A stretch of 36,864 bases of DNA, from contig JAHHHH010000076.1 of the NCBI GenBank assembly GCA_019359415.1, forward strand, positions 1 to 36,864, read 5' to 3'. The notes beneath the pieces are model-generated. The model saw only the letters and a program-made list of their open reading frames with translations, was not told the origin of the DNA and did no database searches. Positions 1-7,192 of this stretch are shown here, piece after piece. The stretch comes from Iphinoe sp. HA4291-MV1. Its GTDB lineage: Bacteria; Cyanobacteriota; Cyanobacteriia; Cyanobacteriales; Nostocaceae. The position numbers and the translations under genes are program-made. The stretch's first letter is position 1, and each line of letters starts with the position of its first letter.

Positions 1-9
1 GTTCAAGTT

Positions 10-48
10 GGCGATACGCTTTTAGCGTCTGCGCTTTGCGCAATCGCC
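10..48. repeat. Paired-hairpin (three-way-junction) palindromic repeat, copy 1
   Basis: The outer arms GGCGAT (10-15) and ATCGCC (43-48) are complementary. They enclose two perfect 5-bp hairpins: ACGCT-ttt-AGCGT (16-28) and TGCGC-ttt-GCGCA (30-42). A second element with the same outer arms and the same two-hairpin plan, but different inner stems, lies at 19799-19838. The structure is read directly from the sequence. That it belongs to a dispersed cyanobacterial family is inference. Confidence 0.7.
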
Positions 49-55
49 CCCGCAA

Positions 56-175
56 TTAAATAGCAGCTTTATTTTCCCGCACTCTATTACCAGCGCCTCT
101 TCTCACCATATTATCTTCATATAAAAAACGCAAGTTATACCCGTGGAGAGTATAATCAAGAATACTTGGATTCAT
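56..175 (-). CDS. Small 39-aa open frame, unknown function
   Basis: The frame runs from ATG at 175-173 to TAA at 58-56 and encodes 39 residues beginning MNPSILDYTL. An AAGGAG sequence sits 12 nt upstream (188-193), and the ATG directly follows the TAG stop of the upstream 59-aa frame (TAGATG), an arrangement that would suit translational coupling. The product is polar, rich in Arg and Asn, and has no membrane segment or motif I recognise. It ends just before the palindromic repeat at 10-48, so it could also be the truncated start of a longer gene. Frames this short occur by chance; the ribosome-binding site and the junction are the only support. Confidence 0.3.
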   Translation of the reverse strand: MNPSILDYTLHGYNLRFLYEDNMVRRGAGNRVRENKAAI

Positions 176-605
176 CTACTGGGGGTACTCCTTAGGTAAA
201 CTGCTCAATATGTTTAAGATACTTTGAGCGATAACTTGACTACAAAATGGTGAGTAGTCTAAAATCAGAGCCAGTACGATCACAATCCCTGTAGCTAAAG
301 TTAAACCGACTATATGTCGCAAGCCGGAGGTAACCGTTCACGGGGAGTAAATCATTAGACGAAATTCTAAAGCCCTTGCATAGCATGAGTTTGGGGTGGT
401 TTCTAGTAGGTGCTAATGGTACCTAAAATGTCTAAACGACAATTTCCAGATAAGTGTAGCACTTTGGACTACTCAAAATTAACCGGAAAAAATCAAATCT
501 AGACTGGTTTTCGTACTGTATCCGTTTGATTCCATATTGGACGTTTTTTTGACTCCCCCGTGAACGGTTACAGCCGGAGAGATATCGTTCACGCTTTTGA
601 ATCAA
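176..605 (-). pseudogene. Small single-span membrane protein frame split by a MITE
   Basis: If the MITE (330-571) and one copy of its 8-bp duplication are removed, the minus strand reads without a stop from TTG at 605-603 to TAG at 178-176, giving 59 residues. The restored protein has a basic start (IQKRERYLSGLR), one hydrophobic span of about 18 residues (about 14-32) and a short tail ending LPKEYPQ. It would overlap the end of the ureohydrolase gene by 17 bp, so it may once have been co-transcribed with it. In the present sequence the frame enters the MITE and stops inside it. The family is not recognised. The start codon is uncertain, and the frame could be a chance opening. Confidence 0.4.
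330..571. mobile_element. 242-bp MITE, IS66-like ends, with 8-bp target duplication
   Basis: The ends are inverted repeats: GTAACCGTTCACGGGG at 330-345 and its exact complement at 556-571, with further partial match inward (AGT and A-rich sequence). The element is flanked on both sides by the direct repeat AGCCGGAG (322-329 and 572-579). GTAA termini and 8-bp duplications are the recognised signature of the IS66 family. No transposase frame is present, so this is a non-autonomous derivative that would need an IS66-type transposase elsewhere in the genome. It splits a small open frame on the minus strand. Confidence 0.85.
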
Positions 606-1647
606 GACTAATCATCGCTCTCGATAAATCCATTAAATTCGCCAGCTTGTAAACAATTCGCGCACCAACATTACCATCCCACTCAGCATCACCAACTTCG
701 CAAACATCAAAACCAATAATTTTTCGACCACTACTAACCAATTCACGAAACAAACAAAAAGCTTGCTCCAATTCCAAGCCACCAGGAACAGGAGTTCCTG
801 TACTCGAACAGAGTTTTGGATCTAGACCATCTACATCAAAGCTAATATAAACATATTCTGGTAAATGACTGATAATTTCTCGACACAAGTCAATCCAAGT
901 CGTTCCTGAATAGAGCTTTTGTTTTATGACTGGGTCATAATAAGCGACAATTCGACCATGAGATTGGTCAATCATTTGCACCTCATCATGACAAATATCA
1001 CGCAAGCCTACCTGCACTAACTTGGAAATTTGCGGTAGCTTCATCGCATTAAACATGATGGACGCATGGGAAAACTCAAACCCCTCATAGGCATCACGTA
1101 AATCTGCATGTGCATCAATATGCAGAATACCATAGTTTGGGTAACTCGTTGCTAATGCTTGGAAATAACCTAATGGTGAACTGTGATCCCCTCCAATCAC
1201 AGCAACTCGTTTACCATTTTCAATCGCTTCTTTAGACTTTTCAAACAACCATTGATTCATCTGCTGACAAGCTTGATTTATTTCTGCTAATACAGGTGTT
1301 AAATCTGGTGTCTCTGTCAGAGGTTTGCTTTGCTCTAATCGCTCGATAATTTTTGCTGCTAAGGCACGATAATATTTGTTCTTTTCTAAAATATCTTGGG
1401 AAATTCCTACCATAAAAATTCCCTGTTTCCATCCGTCAGGATTATCGAAATCAAACAAATCCAGTTGCGGCGAAGCATCCAGAATTCGTTGTGGTCCGTT
1501 AGCAGTGCCTGCACCATAGGAAACGGTTACTTCCCATGGTACACCAAAGACAATCAGGTTTGCAGACTCGTAATCGAATGGTAAACCAAAGAGATTGCCA
1601 TTGATTTGACCTATGCCACTGGGATTGTAGTCTTGGAGATGACTCAT
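589..1647 (-). CDS. speB: Agmatinase/arginase-family ureohydrolase
   Basis: This is a 352-aa cytosolic metallohydrolase of the ureohydrolase fold, which cleaves a guanidino group to release urea. The metal-binding signatures are intact: GGDHS (152-156), DAHAD (178-182) and DVDGLDP (271-277). I start it at MSHLQDYN (ATG 1647-1645), because the 42 residues that could be added upstream are hydrophobic, resemble no family member, and run into the divergent nudC promoter region. Polyamine synthesis from agmatine is the usual role. Arginine, guanidinobutyrate or guanidine are real alternatives, since cyanobacterial paralogues differ in substrate and sequence motifs alone do not separate them. A small membrane-protein frame overlaps its 3' end. 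No other polyamine gene is adjacent; a potC fragment lies 15 kb away. Confidence 0.88.
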   Translation of the reverse strand: MSHLQDYNPSGIGQINGNLFGLPFDYESANLIVFGVPWEVTVSYGAGTANGPQRILDASPQLDLFDFDNPDGWKQGIFMVGISQDILEKNKYYRALAAKIIERLEQSKPLTETPDLTPVLAEINQACQQMNQWLFEKSKEAIENGKRVAVIGGDHSSPLGYFQALATSYPNYGILHIDAHADLRDAYEGFEFSHASIMFNAMKLPQISKLVQVGLRDICHDEVQMIDQSHGRIVAYYDPVIKQKLYSGTTWIDLCREIISHLPEYVYISFDVDGLDPKLCSSTGTPVPGGLELEQAFCLFRELVSSGRKIIGFDVCEVGDAEWDGNVGARIVYKLANLMDLSRAMISLDSKA

Positions 1648-1720
1648 AGCACCGGATAAAACTAAACTAATAACCATGTTATGGATCAAATGGACTGCGA
1701 ACACCTCGAACATCATGATT

Positions 1721-1753
1721 AAGAACGTGAGTAATCGCCTCCCACTCGTTCTT
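1721..1753. promoter_or_regulatory. Inverted repeat in the speB/nudC divergent spacer
   Basis: AAGAACG (1721-1727) pairs exactly with CGTTCTT (1747-1753) across a 19-nt loop, and imperfect pairing continues outside (CATCA and TGATG blocks). It lies midway between the divergent starts at 1647 and 1794, so an operator or a leader structure is possible. There is no direct evidence of function. Confidence 0.25.
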
Positions 1754-1793
1754 GATGGTGATGATACGATCAAGGCAATTTTGTTCTACTGAT

Positions 1794-2612
1794 ATGCATC
1801 AAACCTTTATTCCTGGCATTACTCCACCCACAGTACAGTCTGAACTCTCCTGGTGGTTTGCGTTCGTTGGCAATAAGTTGCTGGTTCGTCCCGAAGGAAC
1901 GGTTAGTCAAATTCCCAACCTCATCAGTCTGGCAGAAATTGGCTTGGAGCCAGTGCGAACCCAATTCCTTGGTACCTTGGACAGTCAGCCCTGTTACTCG
2001 GTAGAACTGCCTAAAGATGCAATTATCCCCTATGATATGACCTTGCGGGGATTGCGTAAATTGTACGGAACGTTGGATGATGAGTTGTATGCATTGAGCG
2101 GTCGCGCTATTCAACTTGTGGAATGGGATCGCACCCATCAGTATTGTGGACACTGTGCGACTCCGACAACCCAATTACCCCATGAGCGCGCCAAGCGTTG
2201 CCCTAAATGTGGATTGGTTAATTATCCTCGACTCTCGCCTGCTATTATCGTTCTTGTCTGTCGCGGTGAAGAACTCTTGTTGGCTCGCGCCCATGGGTTT
2301 CCAGCTGGAATGTACAGTGTGCTAGCTGGATTTGTGGAACCAGGAGAATCGTTGGAACAGACGGTTGTGCGTGAAGTTCGGGAGGAAGTGGGAATTGAGG
2401 TGAAAGACATTCGCTATTTTGGCTCACAACCTTGGCCGTTTCCAAATTCACTTATGATTGGATTCACAGCTACCTATGCAAGGGGTGATATCGTTATCGA
2501 ACCGCAAGAGTTGGTGGATGCTGCCTGGTTTAGTAAACATAATTTACCACAAGTTCCTCCTAAACTTAGTATTGCCCGGAAGCTTATCGACTGGTTCGTC
2601 TCCACTCACTAA
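1794..2612 (+). CDS. nudC: NAD(+) diphosphatase NudC (Nudix hydrolase)
   Basis: A 272-aa Nudix enzyme that hydrolyses NAD(H) to NMN(H) and AMP; family members also remove NAD caps from RNA. The order is typical: an N-terminal domain, a four-cysteine zinc ribbon (C118, C121, C136, C139), then the Nudix box starting GFVEPGESLEQ at residue 179 and containing REVREEVG. The SQPWPFP motif follows at about 211-217 and marks the NADH-pyrophosphatase subgroup. I chose ATG 1794 (MHQTFIPG); an upstream ATG at 1752 would add 14 residues with no support. It is divergent from the ureohydrolase gene. All expected residues are present, so the family call is secure. Confidence 0.93.
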   Translation: MHQTFIPGITPPTVQSELSWWFAFVGNKLLVRPEGTVSQIPNLISLAEIGLEPVRTQFLGTLDSQPCYSVELPKDAIIPYDMTLRGLRKLYGTLDDELYALSGRAIQLVEWDRTHQYCGHCATPTTQLPHERAKRCPKCGLVNYPRLSPAIIVLVCRGEELLLARAHGFPAGMYSVLAGFVEPGESLEQTVVREVREEVGIEVKDIRYFGSQPWPFPNSLMIGFTATYARGDIVIEPQELVDAAWFSKHNLPQVPPKLSIARKLIDWFVSTH

Positions 2613-2667
2613 GCCATTCACCTGAGCCAATTGTTTTGATACCACAAACACAGTTGTTGCAACATTG

Positions 2668-3330
2668 TCAAAATGGTGTTTTTGCCTGTAAATGAAGAGT
2701 CTGTCCGGCGGATTGCGGATGCTCAAAGGAAAGTTCTCTTGCATGCAGATGTAACCAACTTGCTCCTGCACGACATCCATAAAGGCGATCGCCTAAAATA
2801 GGTACCCCAAGTCCTCTCGAATCAGCAGCATGAACTCTCAACTGATGGGTGCGTCCTGTTAGCGGCGTAAACTCGACGCGAGTGTAGTTTCCCTCACCTG
2901 CTATCATCTGAAAGTGAGTCACGCTGGGTTTTCCATACTGGCAATCGACTTGCTGATAAGGACGATTCTGAGGATCTCCCCATAATGGCAGTTCAATCAC
3001 ACCTCGGTTAGTAGTAACAGAACCGGAAAGCACGGCTTCATATACCTTGTGAACCTGCTGTTGCTGAAACTGCCGACTCAGTTGACGATAGGTTTGTAAA
3101 TCGCGAGCCAACAGAAGAATGCCAGATGTTTCCTGATCCAACCGATGCACAGCTTTAAGCATCATACCATCTGGTAATAGCTGACGTAAACGACTAAGAA
3201 CACTGTCTTGAGTGTCGCGATAACGACCTGGAACCGATAATAGTCCTGGGGGTTTATTCACAACAATCAACCATTTGTCTTCATAAAGAATGTCAAATCC
3301 GAGTAATTGCCCATCAGAAAAACACTCCAC
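2668..3330 (-). CDS. RluA-family RNA pseudouridine synthase
   Basis: This 220-aa protein converts specific uridines to pseudouridine in rRNA or tRNA. The catalytic motif HRLDQETSG lies at residues 62-70 with Asp65 as the catalytic residue. The family blocks VVNKPPGLLSVPG (23-35) and GRTHQLRVH near residue 169 are also present. There is no N-terminal S4 RNA-binding domain, and the protein is at the short end for the family, as in RluA-type enzymes. The exact RNA target cannot be read from sequence. Its gene is convergent with nudC (55-bp gap), and a strong GC-rich hairpin lies just upstream of its start. Confidence 0.9.
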   Translation of the reverse strand: MECFSDGQLLGFDILYEDKWLIVVNKPPGLLSVPGRYRDTQDSVLSRLRQLLPDGMMLKAVHRLDQETSGILLLARDLQTYRQLSRQFQQQQVHKVYEAVLSGSVTTNRGVIELPLWGDPQNRPYQQVDCQYGKPSVTHFQMIAGEGNYTRVEFTPLTGRTHQLRVHAADSRGLGVPILGDRLYGCRAGASWLHLHARELSFEHPQSAGQTLHLQAKTPF

Positions 3331-3343
3331 CTTGTTGTACTCT

Positions 3344-3368
3344 CCCCTCCTCTTGGTAAGAGGAGGGG
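3344..3368. repeat. Perfect 11-bp hairpin, G/C-rich
   Basis: CCCCTCCTCTT (3344-3354) pairs exactly with AAGAGGAGGGG (3358-3368) around a 3-nt loop. It is followed by a G-rich TTGGGGGTGAGG tract. It lies 14 bp upstream of the pseudouridine synthase start. It resembles dispersed hairpin repeats of cyanobacterial genomes, but it lacks a U-tract and so is a poor terminator. Confidence 0.5.
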
Positions 3369-3510
3369 TTGGGGGTGAGGTTTGCCAGCTCTTTCAACGC
3401 GAACAAATGAACTACTAAATCAAAGGTTGAAACTCTCTCCCTGTATAGAGTGTGAAATTAGGGCTTGAGGCTATCGATGTCCGTCTGGGCGATTGCAATG
3501 TCAAAGATGA

Positions 3511-4047
3511 TCAAAATGTTGACCTTTTGGGTGGGCATTTTGTTGAAGAAAATCCCGTAACGACGATAGCGCAAGGATTAAAAGAAGAGCGAAAAATATA
3601 GTACAAATGAACGCGTTGAAAGGGCTGGGAGAAAAGAGTTAACGTCCATTGACTCTTCTTCTCAAGAGCTCCTCCGCTCCCCATCCCCTCTGCTCCTCTG
3701 CTCCCCATCCCCTCTGCCCCTGGAGCCTCTTCGTTGACCTGCTTCTTCTTCAAAGACGGTTTTGCCAATATTTTCACTTTACAAAGATAAAGGACATGTT
3801 TAGGGTAGTAGCGCTTCAACAATTGGGCGTACAGAACAAATTGACCGACGGCTTCCTCCAGATCCTTCATATCAGAGGGACGGGTAAAACTTTTGACCTC
3901 AACGGCTATCTTTTCGGTTCCTCGTTCGGCTGCAAGTAAACGTTCTGCACCCAAATCAACAAACAGGTTTCTACCACGCGCTAGACGAATCCGCAATGGA
4001 TCATGGGGATTTTTAACCGTGTCGTGATAGATGTCTTTGGCTGGCAT
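3511..4047 (-). pseudogene. xisH: Decayed xisH (fdxN-element excision controlling factor family)
   Basis: The first ~90 codons match the XisH family: MPAKDIYHDTVKN, then HDPLRIR, FVDLGAERLLAAE, KIAVEVKSF and AVGQFVLYAQ. Three kinds of damage are visible. About ten family residues between TVKN and HDPL are missing. After HVLYL the family frame shifts, so that TVFEEEAGQ is readable one frame over, near 3755-3775. A GC-rich low-complexity block (3665-3722) then replaces the C-terminus, and the frame runs on into unrelated sequence. No xisI partner is next to it. XisH has a restriction-endonuclease-like core (EVK here) and was named for heterocyst DNA excision, although most cyanobacteria carry many copies away from any excision element. 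Confidence 0.75.
3665..3722. repeat. Low-complexity CTCC/CCCC repeat inside the xisH relic
   Basis: A block containing GCTCCCCATCCCCTCTG is repeated with a short spacer, in a tract of CTCCTCT and CCCC units. On the minus strand it is translated as GAEGMGSRGAEGMGSG. It sits where the conserved XisH C-terminus should be. Confidence 0.7.
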
Positions 4048-4170
4048 AGTATCTTGATTGTATCGCGCCTCCTATTCAACAGCATTTCCCAGCACAGGAA
4101 TGTTCTTGTCTAAAGACAGCAGCAATTATTTAATATTGTCATTATTCAAAATTTATTTATTAATAACTAA

Positions 4171-5688
4171 ATGGTCAACTCTACTGTCGTTGCGACACTC
4201 ACTGTTTATGTCAACCCTGCAATTGGCAATGATGCCAATGCTGGGACACGGTTAAAACCCTATAAAACTCTGACCCATGCCCTTAAGGTAGCCACCACAA
4301 CACCCAAGATTATTCAACTTGCCCCTGGAACTTACAGCACTACTAGTGGTGAGGTATTTCCACTGGTCATTCCAGTGGGTGTAATTGTAGTGGGTCGCAA
4401 AGCAACCAAAGGTCAAAGTATTGTAATTTCAGGAAGTGGGAAGTATAAGAGCGAAAGCTTTGGTATACAAAATGTTGCACTGGTATTACTCAATGATGCT
4501 CGGCTCATGGGCATTACTGTCACAAATCCCACAGAAAAAGGAACTGGCGTCTGGATTGAATCCACAGCATCCACTTTGGCTAAGAACACTTTTCTCAAAT
4601 GCGGTCGGGAAGGTGTGTTTGTGAGCGGTACTGCCAAACCACTCATTCAGGACAACGTGTTTGTGCAAAACGGCGTCGGTGGGTTGGTTATGGCAAGCAA
4701 TAGCAAAGGGGAAGTGCTGCGGAATGTTTTCCAAAAAAATGCTGTGGGAATAGCCATTAGTGACTCTGCTGCCCCATTGGTAGCAAATAATACGCTTTCA
4801 GAAAACAGAAATGCGATCGCTCTTTCACGAGATGCCCATCCTGTACTACGGAGTAATCTTATCGAAAATAATGTTCAAGATGGATTGTTAGTTAACGGTA
4901 ATGCCACTCCCGATCTTGGCAGGACTCAAGACCTCGCTGGTAACATTTTTCGCCATAACGGGCAGTTTGATATCCAAAATACCACCTCTGTTCAGTTGAT
5001 TTCCGTAGGTAACCAGTTGAACCCTACCCAAGTAAAAGGAATGGTAGAGTTTATGGCTGCAGGAGAGGATACTCCTAGACCAGGATTAGTTAGCCCAAGT
5101 TTTTCTGATATGAGTGGGCATTGGGCGGCGGCTTTTGTGAAAGCATTGTATAACAGAAATTTGATAAGTCGTTTTCCTGATGGCAGTTTTCGACCAGAAG
5201 CCCCCATCACTCGTGCTCAGTATGCGGCTTTAGTTGCGGCTTGCTTCAACCCCACTCCCAAACACCCCGCACCTGATTTTACGGATGTACCAAAGGATTT
5301 TTGGGCTTATAGCGCCATCAAAATCGCAGCGCAGGGTGGCTTTGTTGGGGGATTGAGCGATCGCACATTCCGTCCTGGGCAAAATGTCCTCCGATTACAG
5401 ATCATTGTCTCTCTAGTGAATGGACTTGCCCTGAAAGCAGCTGATAACAACAACTTACTTGGCTACAGCGATCGCAATACGATCCCCAACTATGCTCGTA
5501 CCGCAGTCGCCACCGCCACCCAAAACAAAATTGTTGTGAATTATCCCGATCCCAAGCAACTCCAACTCAATCGAGAGGCGACACGAGGAGAAGTCGCTGC
5601 AATGCTTTATCAAGCATTGGTGGCGATCGGGCGAACTCCTAGTATTAATTCACCCTATATCTTTTCCCATTCTTCATTTGAAAAGTAA
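4171..5688 (+). CDS. DUF1565 beta-helix protein with three C-terminal SLH domains
   Basis: The 505 residues divide into two parts. Residues ~10-300 form a DUF1565/right-handed parallel beta-helix region beginning VYVNPAIGNDANAG, with repeated turns such as ANNTLSENRNAIALS and RSNLIENNVQDGLLV. Residues ~310-495 hold three S-layer homology domains that start FSDMSGHWA, FTDVPKDFWA and YSDRNTIPNYA. SLH domains bind cell-wall polymers, so a peripheral envelope or surface protein is likely. No signal peptide is visible: the beta-helix starts almost at the first residue, so export is unexplained or a start lies upstream out of view. A paralogue is encoded at 7193-9223. The stop is one base from the ATG of the next gene. 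Confidence 0.88.
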   Translation: MVNSTVVATLTVYVNPAIGNDANAGTRLKPYKTLTHALKVATTTPKIIQLAPGTYSTTSGEVFPLVIPVGVIVVGRKATKGQSIVISGSGKYKSESFGIQNVALVLLNDARLMGITVTNPTEKGTGVWIESTASTLAKNTFLKCGREGVFVSGTAKPLIQDNVFVQNGVGGLVMASNSKGEVLRNVFQKNAVGIAISDSAAPLVANNTLSENRNAIALSRDAHPVLRSNLIENNVQDGLLVNGNATPDLGRTQDLAGNIFRHNGQFDIQNTTSVQLISVGNQLNPTQVKGMVEFMAAGEDTPRPGLVSPSFSDMSGHWAAAFVKALYNRNLISRFPDGSFRPEAPITRAQYAALVAACFNPTPKHPAPDFTDVPKDFWAYSAIKIAAQGGFVGGLSDRTFRPGQNVLRLQIIVSLVNGLALKAADNNNLLGYSDRNTIPNYARTAVATATQNKIVVNYPDPKQLQLNREATRGEVAAMLYQALVAIGRTPSINSPYIFSHSSFEK

Positions 5689-5689
5689 A

Positions 5690-6454
5690 ATGAAAAGCAC
5701 TTCGCCTCTATACTTGGAAGCACTTAATAAAAAAACTATAGATAAAAACAAGATAGGCTGTATGGGATGGGAGCAAGATGTGTGCCTGAGCGAAGCAGAG
5801 AGCCAGACGTTCACACTAAATTTGGACACCTCTGCTGACTTGGCAATAGCCCTACTGATTCATTATAGTTTCGACCTCAGTGGCTACAGCGCCAGTGAGC
5901 TAGTAGACTTTTGGCAAAAACAATACCCAGGTAACTGGCTACACTTGGCAGTCATTGAAGCACTCTATCAAGGTCGCTACAAAGGGATTTCAGTACAACA
6001 AATTCTAACATGTTGGCAGCGGCGAGGACAGGCAATTTGCCATTTTAACATGGAATTTGAACGCTTGATTTGCAGCAAATTTCCAAAGAGCTTAACAGCA
6101 CTCCCCCAAGATCCTGTGGAGAAAGAGGGACAAGGGGACAAGGGGACAAGGGGACAAGGGGACAAGGGGAAGAACTTTCTTCTATCTTCCCATCCCCCTA
6201 TCCCTTCATCCCCCTCATCTCCCCAACTCCCCAACTCCGCACCTTTGAAGCAAAAGGATGACTTCTTCCCAGTAGCTACCAATAATCCCCCTATTGGGCA
6301 ATTCACCCCGAAGACAAGCGTAAGTTCAGACTCATTTACATCAAAACTCAAAGCAATGTCTCACGAAAAGCGATACACTTCTACAAGACGGCTCCCTGGA
6401 CATCTACGCAGTTCTATTTCAGAAGAAATAGGAAATGACAATAGCTATTATTGA
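5690..6454 (+). CDS. Conserved-looking hypothetical protein, coupled to the SLH gene
   Basis: I do not recognise a named family. The ATG at 5690 follows the previous stop with a one-base gap (TAAAATG), which favours translational coupling; a TTG at 5678 is an alternative start. The N-terminal half (about 40-140) is compact and helical, with blocks LSGYSASELVDFWQ, GNWLHLAVIEALYQGRYKGI and RRGQAICHFNMEFERLICSK. The middle (about 145-190) is low complexity, encoded by five 8-bp ACAAGGGG units and a C/T-rich tract, and is probably a tolerated insertion. The tail (RYTSTRRLPGHLRSSISEE) is basic and ordered-looking again. There are no membrane segments or catalytic motifs. The role is unknown; context ties it to the DUF1565 proteins. 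Confidence 0.7.
   Translation: MKSTSPLYLEALNKKTIDKNKIGCMGWEQDVCLSEAESQTFTLNLDTSADLAIALLIHYSFDLSGYSASELVDFWQKQYPGNWLHLAVIEALYQGRYKGISVQQILTCWQRRGQAICHFNMEFERLICSKFPKSLTALPQDPVEKEGQGDKGTRGQGDKGKNFLLSSHPPIPSSPSSPQLPNSAPLKQKDDFFPVATNNPPIGQFTPKTSVSSDSFTSKLKAMSHEKRYTSTRRLPGHLRSSISEEIGNDNSYY
6130..6169. repeat. Five tandem 8-bp units, ACAAGGGG
   Basis: The unit ACAAGGGG is repeated five times without error inside a coding frame. Because 8 is not a multiple of 3, the encoded peptide repeats every eight residues (GQGDKGTR). A gain or loss of one unit would shift the frame of the host gene. Confidence 0.9.
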
Positions 6455-6479
6455 CACTCCCACGTATGTTTAAAATTTT

Positions 6480-7115
6480 ATGAACCGTCCACGTATTCTC
6501 CAACCTGGTATTAGCTATACGTTTAGCAAATATTTTGAGTTACCTTATGCACCTGTAGACGTTCTTGCAGAATTTGATTGTAGTTATGAACGTAAGCGAT
6601 TAGATTTACCAAGGTCTGAGGGAAGCATTCAATGTCTAGATTTTTTAAGCCGCTATTTAGAAAGAAATTTAACCTACGTTAACCCAATAAGTGAAACAGC
6701 AAGACGAGAGACATTAATTGCTCCTACACTTTTAGAAATTTGTGCCGAAACTCAAACTCAATTGAATATCGAGTATCCCATTAACGTTAGTGAACAGCTA
6801 AAAGGTAGTTTTGATTACTACATAAGCAGTGATGGTGGAATACTTGTTGTTGAAGCCAAACAATCTGACTTGAGTCGGGGATTTACGCAACTAGCAGTGG
6901 AATTAATTGCTCTTGACCAATGGACTCAATCAAATGCCACAGTTTTATATGGAGCGGTAACGACTGGCGAGGATTGGCGTTTTGGAATATTTCACCGTCA
7001 AGAAAAACGAATTTCGCAAGACCTTAAACTTTATCGTGTTCCCGAAGAATTAGAGGAATTGCTACGGGTTCTTATAGGTATTATCGTAAAAGCGCCCTTG
7101 CTACTAAGCAGTTGA
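6480..7115 (+). CDS. PD-(D/E)XK nuclease-like hypothetical protein
   Basis: A 211-aa soluble protein. Residues ~100-145 carry a restriction-endonuclease-fold signature: a strand with D112 (KGSFDYYIS), then ILVVEAKQ with E125 and K127, followed by a helix with Q137 (FTQLAVEL). E83-E90 in TLLEICAE may supply the first acidic residue. This is the pattern of stand-alone PD-(D/E)XK proteins common in cyanobacteria, whose substrates are unknown; nuclease activity is inference. There is no DNA-binding or methylase domain in it or nearby, so it is not an obvious restriction enzyme. It lies 25 bp after the hypothetical gene at 5690-6454 on the same strand. Confidence 0.75.
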   Translation: MNRPRILQPGISYTFSKYFELPYAPVDVLAEFDCSYERKRLDLPRSEGSIQCLDFLSRYLERNLTYVNPISETARRETLIAPTLLEICAETQTQLNIEYPINVSEQLKGSFDYYISSDGGILVVEAKQSDLSRGFTQLAVELIALDQWTQSNATVLYGAVTTGEDWRFGIFHRQEKRISQDLKLYRVPEELEELLRVLIGIIVKAPLLLSS

Positions 7116-7149
7116 GATACTTTCCCTACACACGTAATGAAAATAGGGC

Positions 7150-7174
7150 GATGAAGAGAGGAACTTCCTTCATC
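7150..7174. terminator. Hairpin between convergent genes
   Basis: GATGAAG (7150-7156) pairs with CTTCATC (7168-7174), followed by a small CCCTGAAGGG stem and a T-rich stretch. It lies in the 77-bp gap between the convergent genes ending at 7115 and 7193. There is no clean U-tract, so the terminator call is weak. Confidence 0.3.
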
Positions 7175-7192
7175 AACCCTGAAGGGAAATTT

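Noticed and set aside
1648-1773. N-terminal extension of the ureohydrolase to 394 aa
   Set aside because: The extra 42 residues are hydrophobic, lack family similarity and overlap the divergent nudC leader; ATG 1647 fits the family start.
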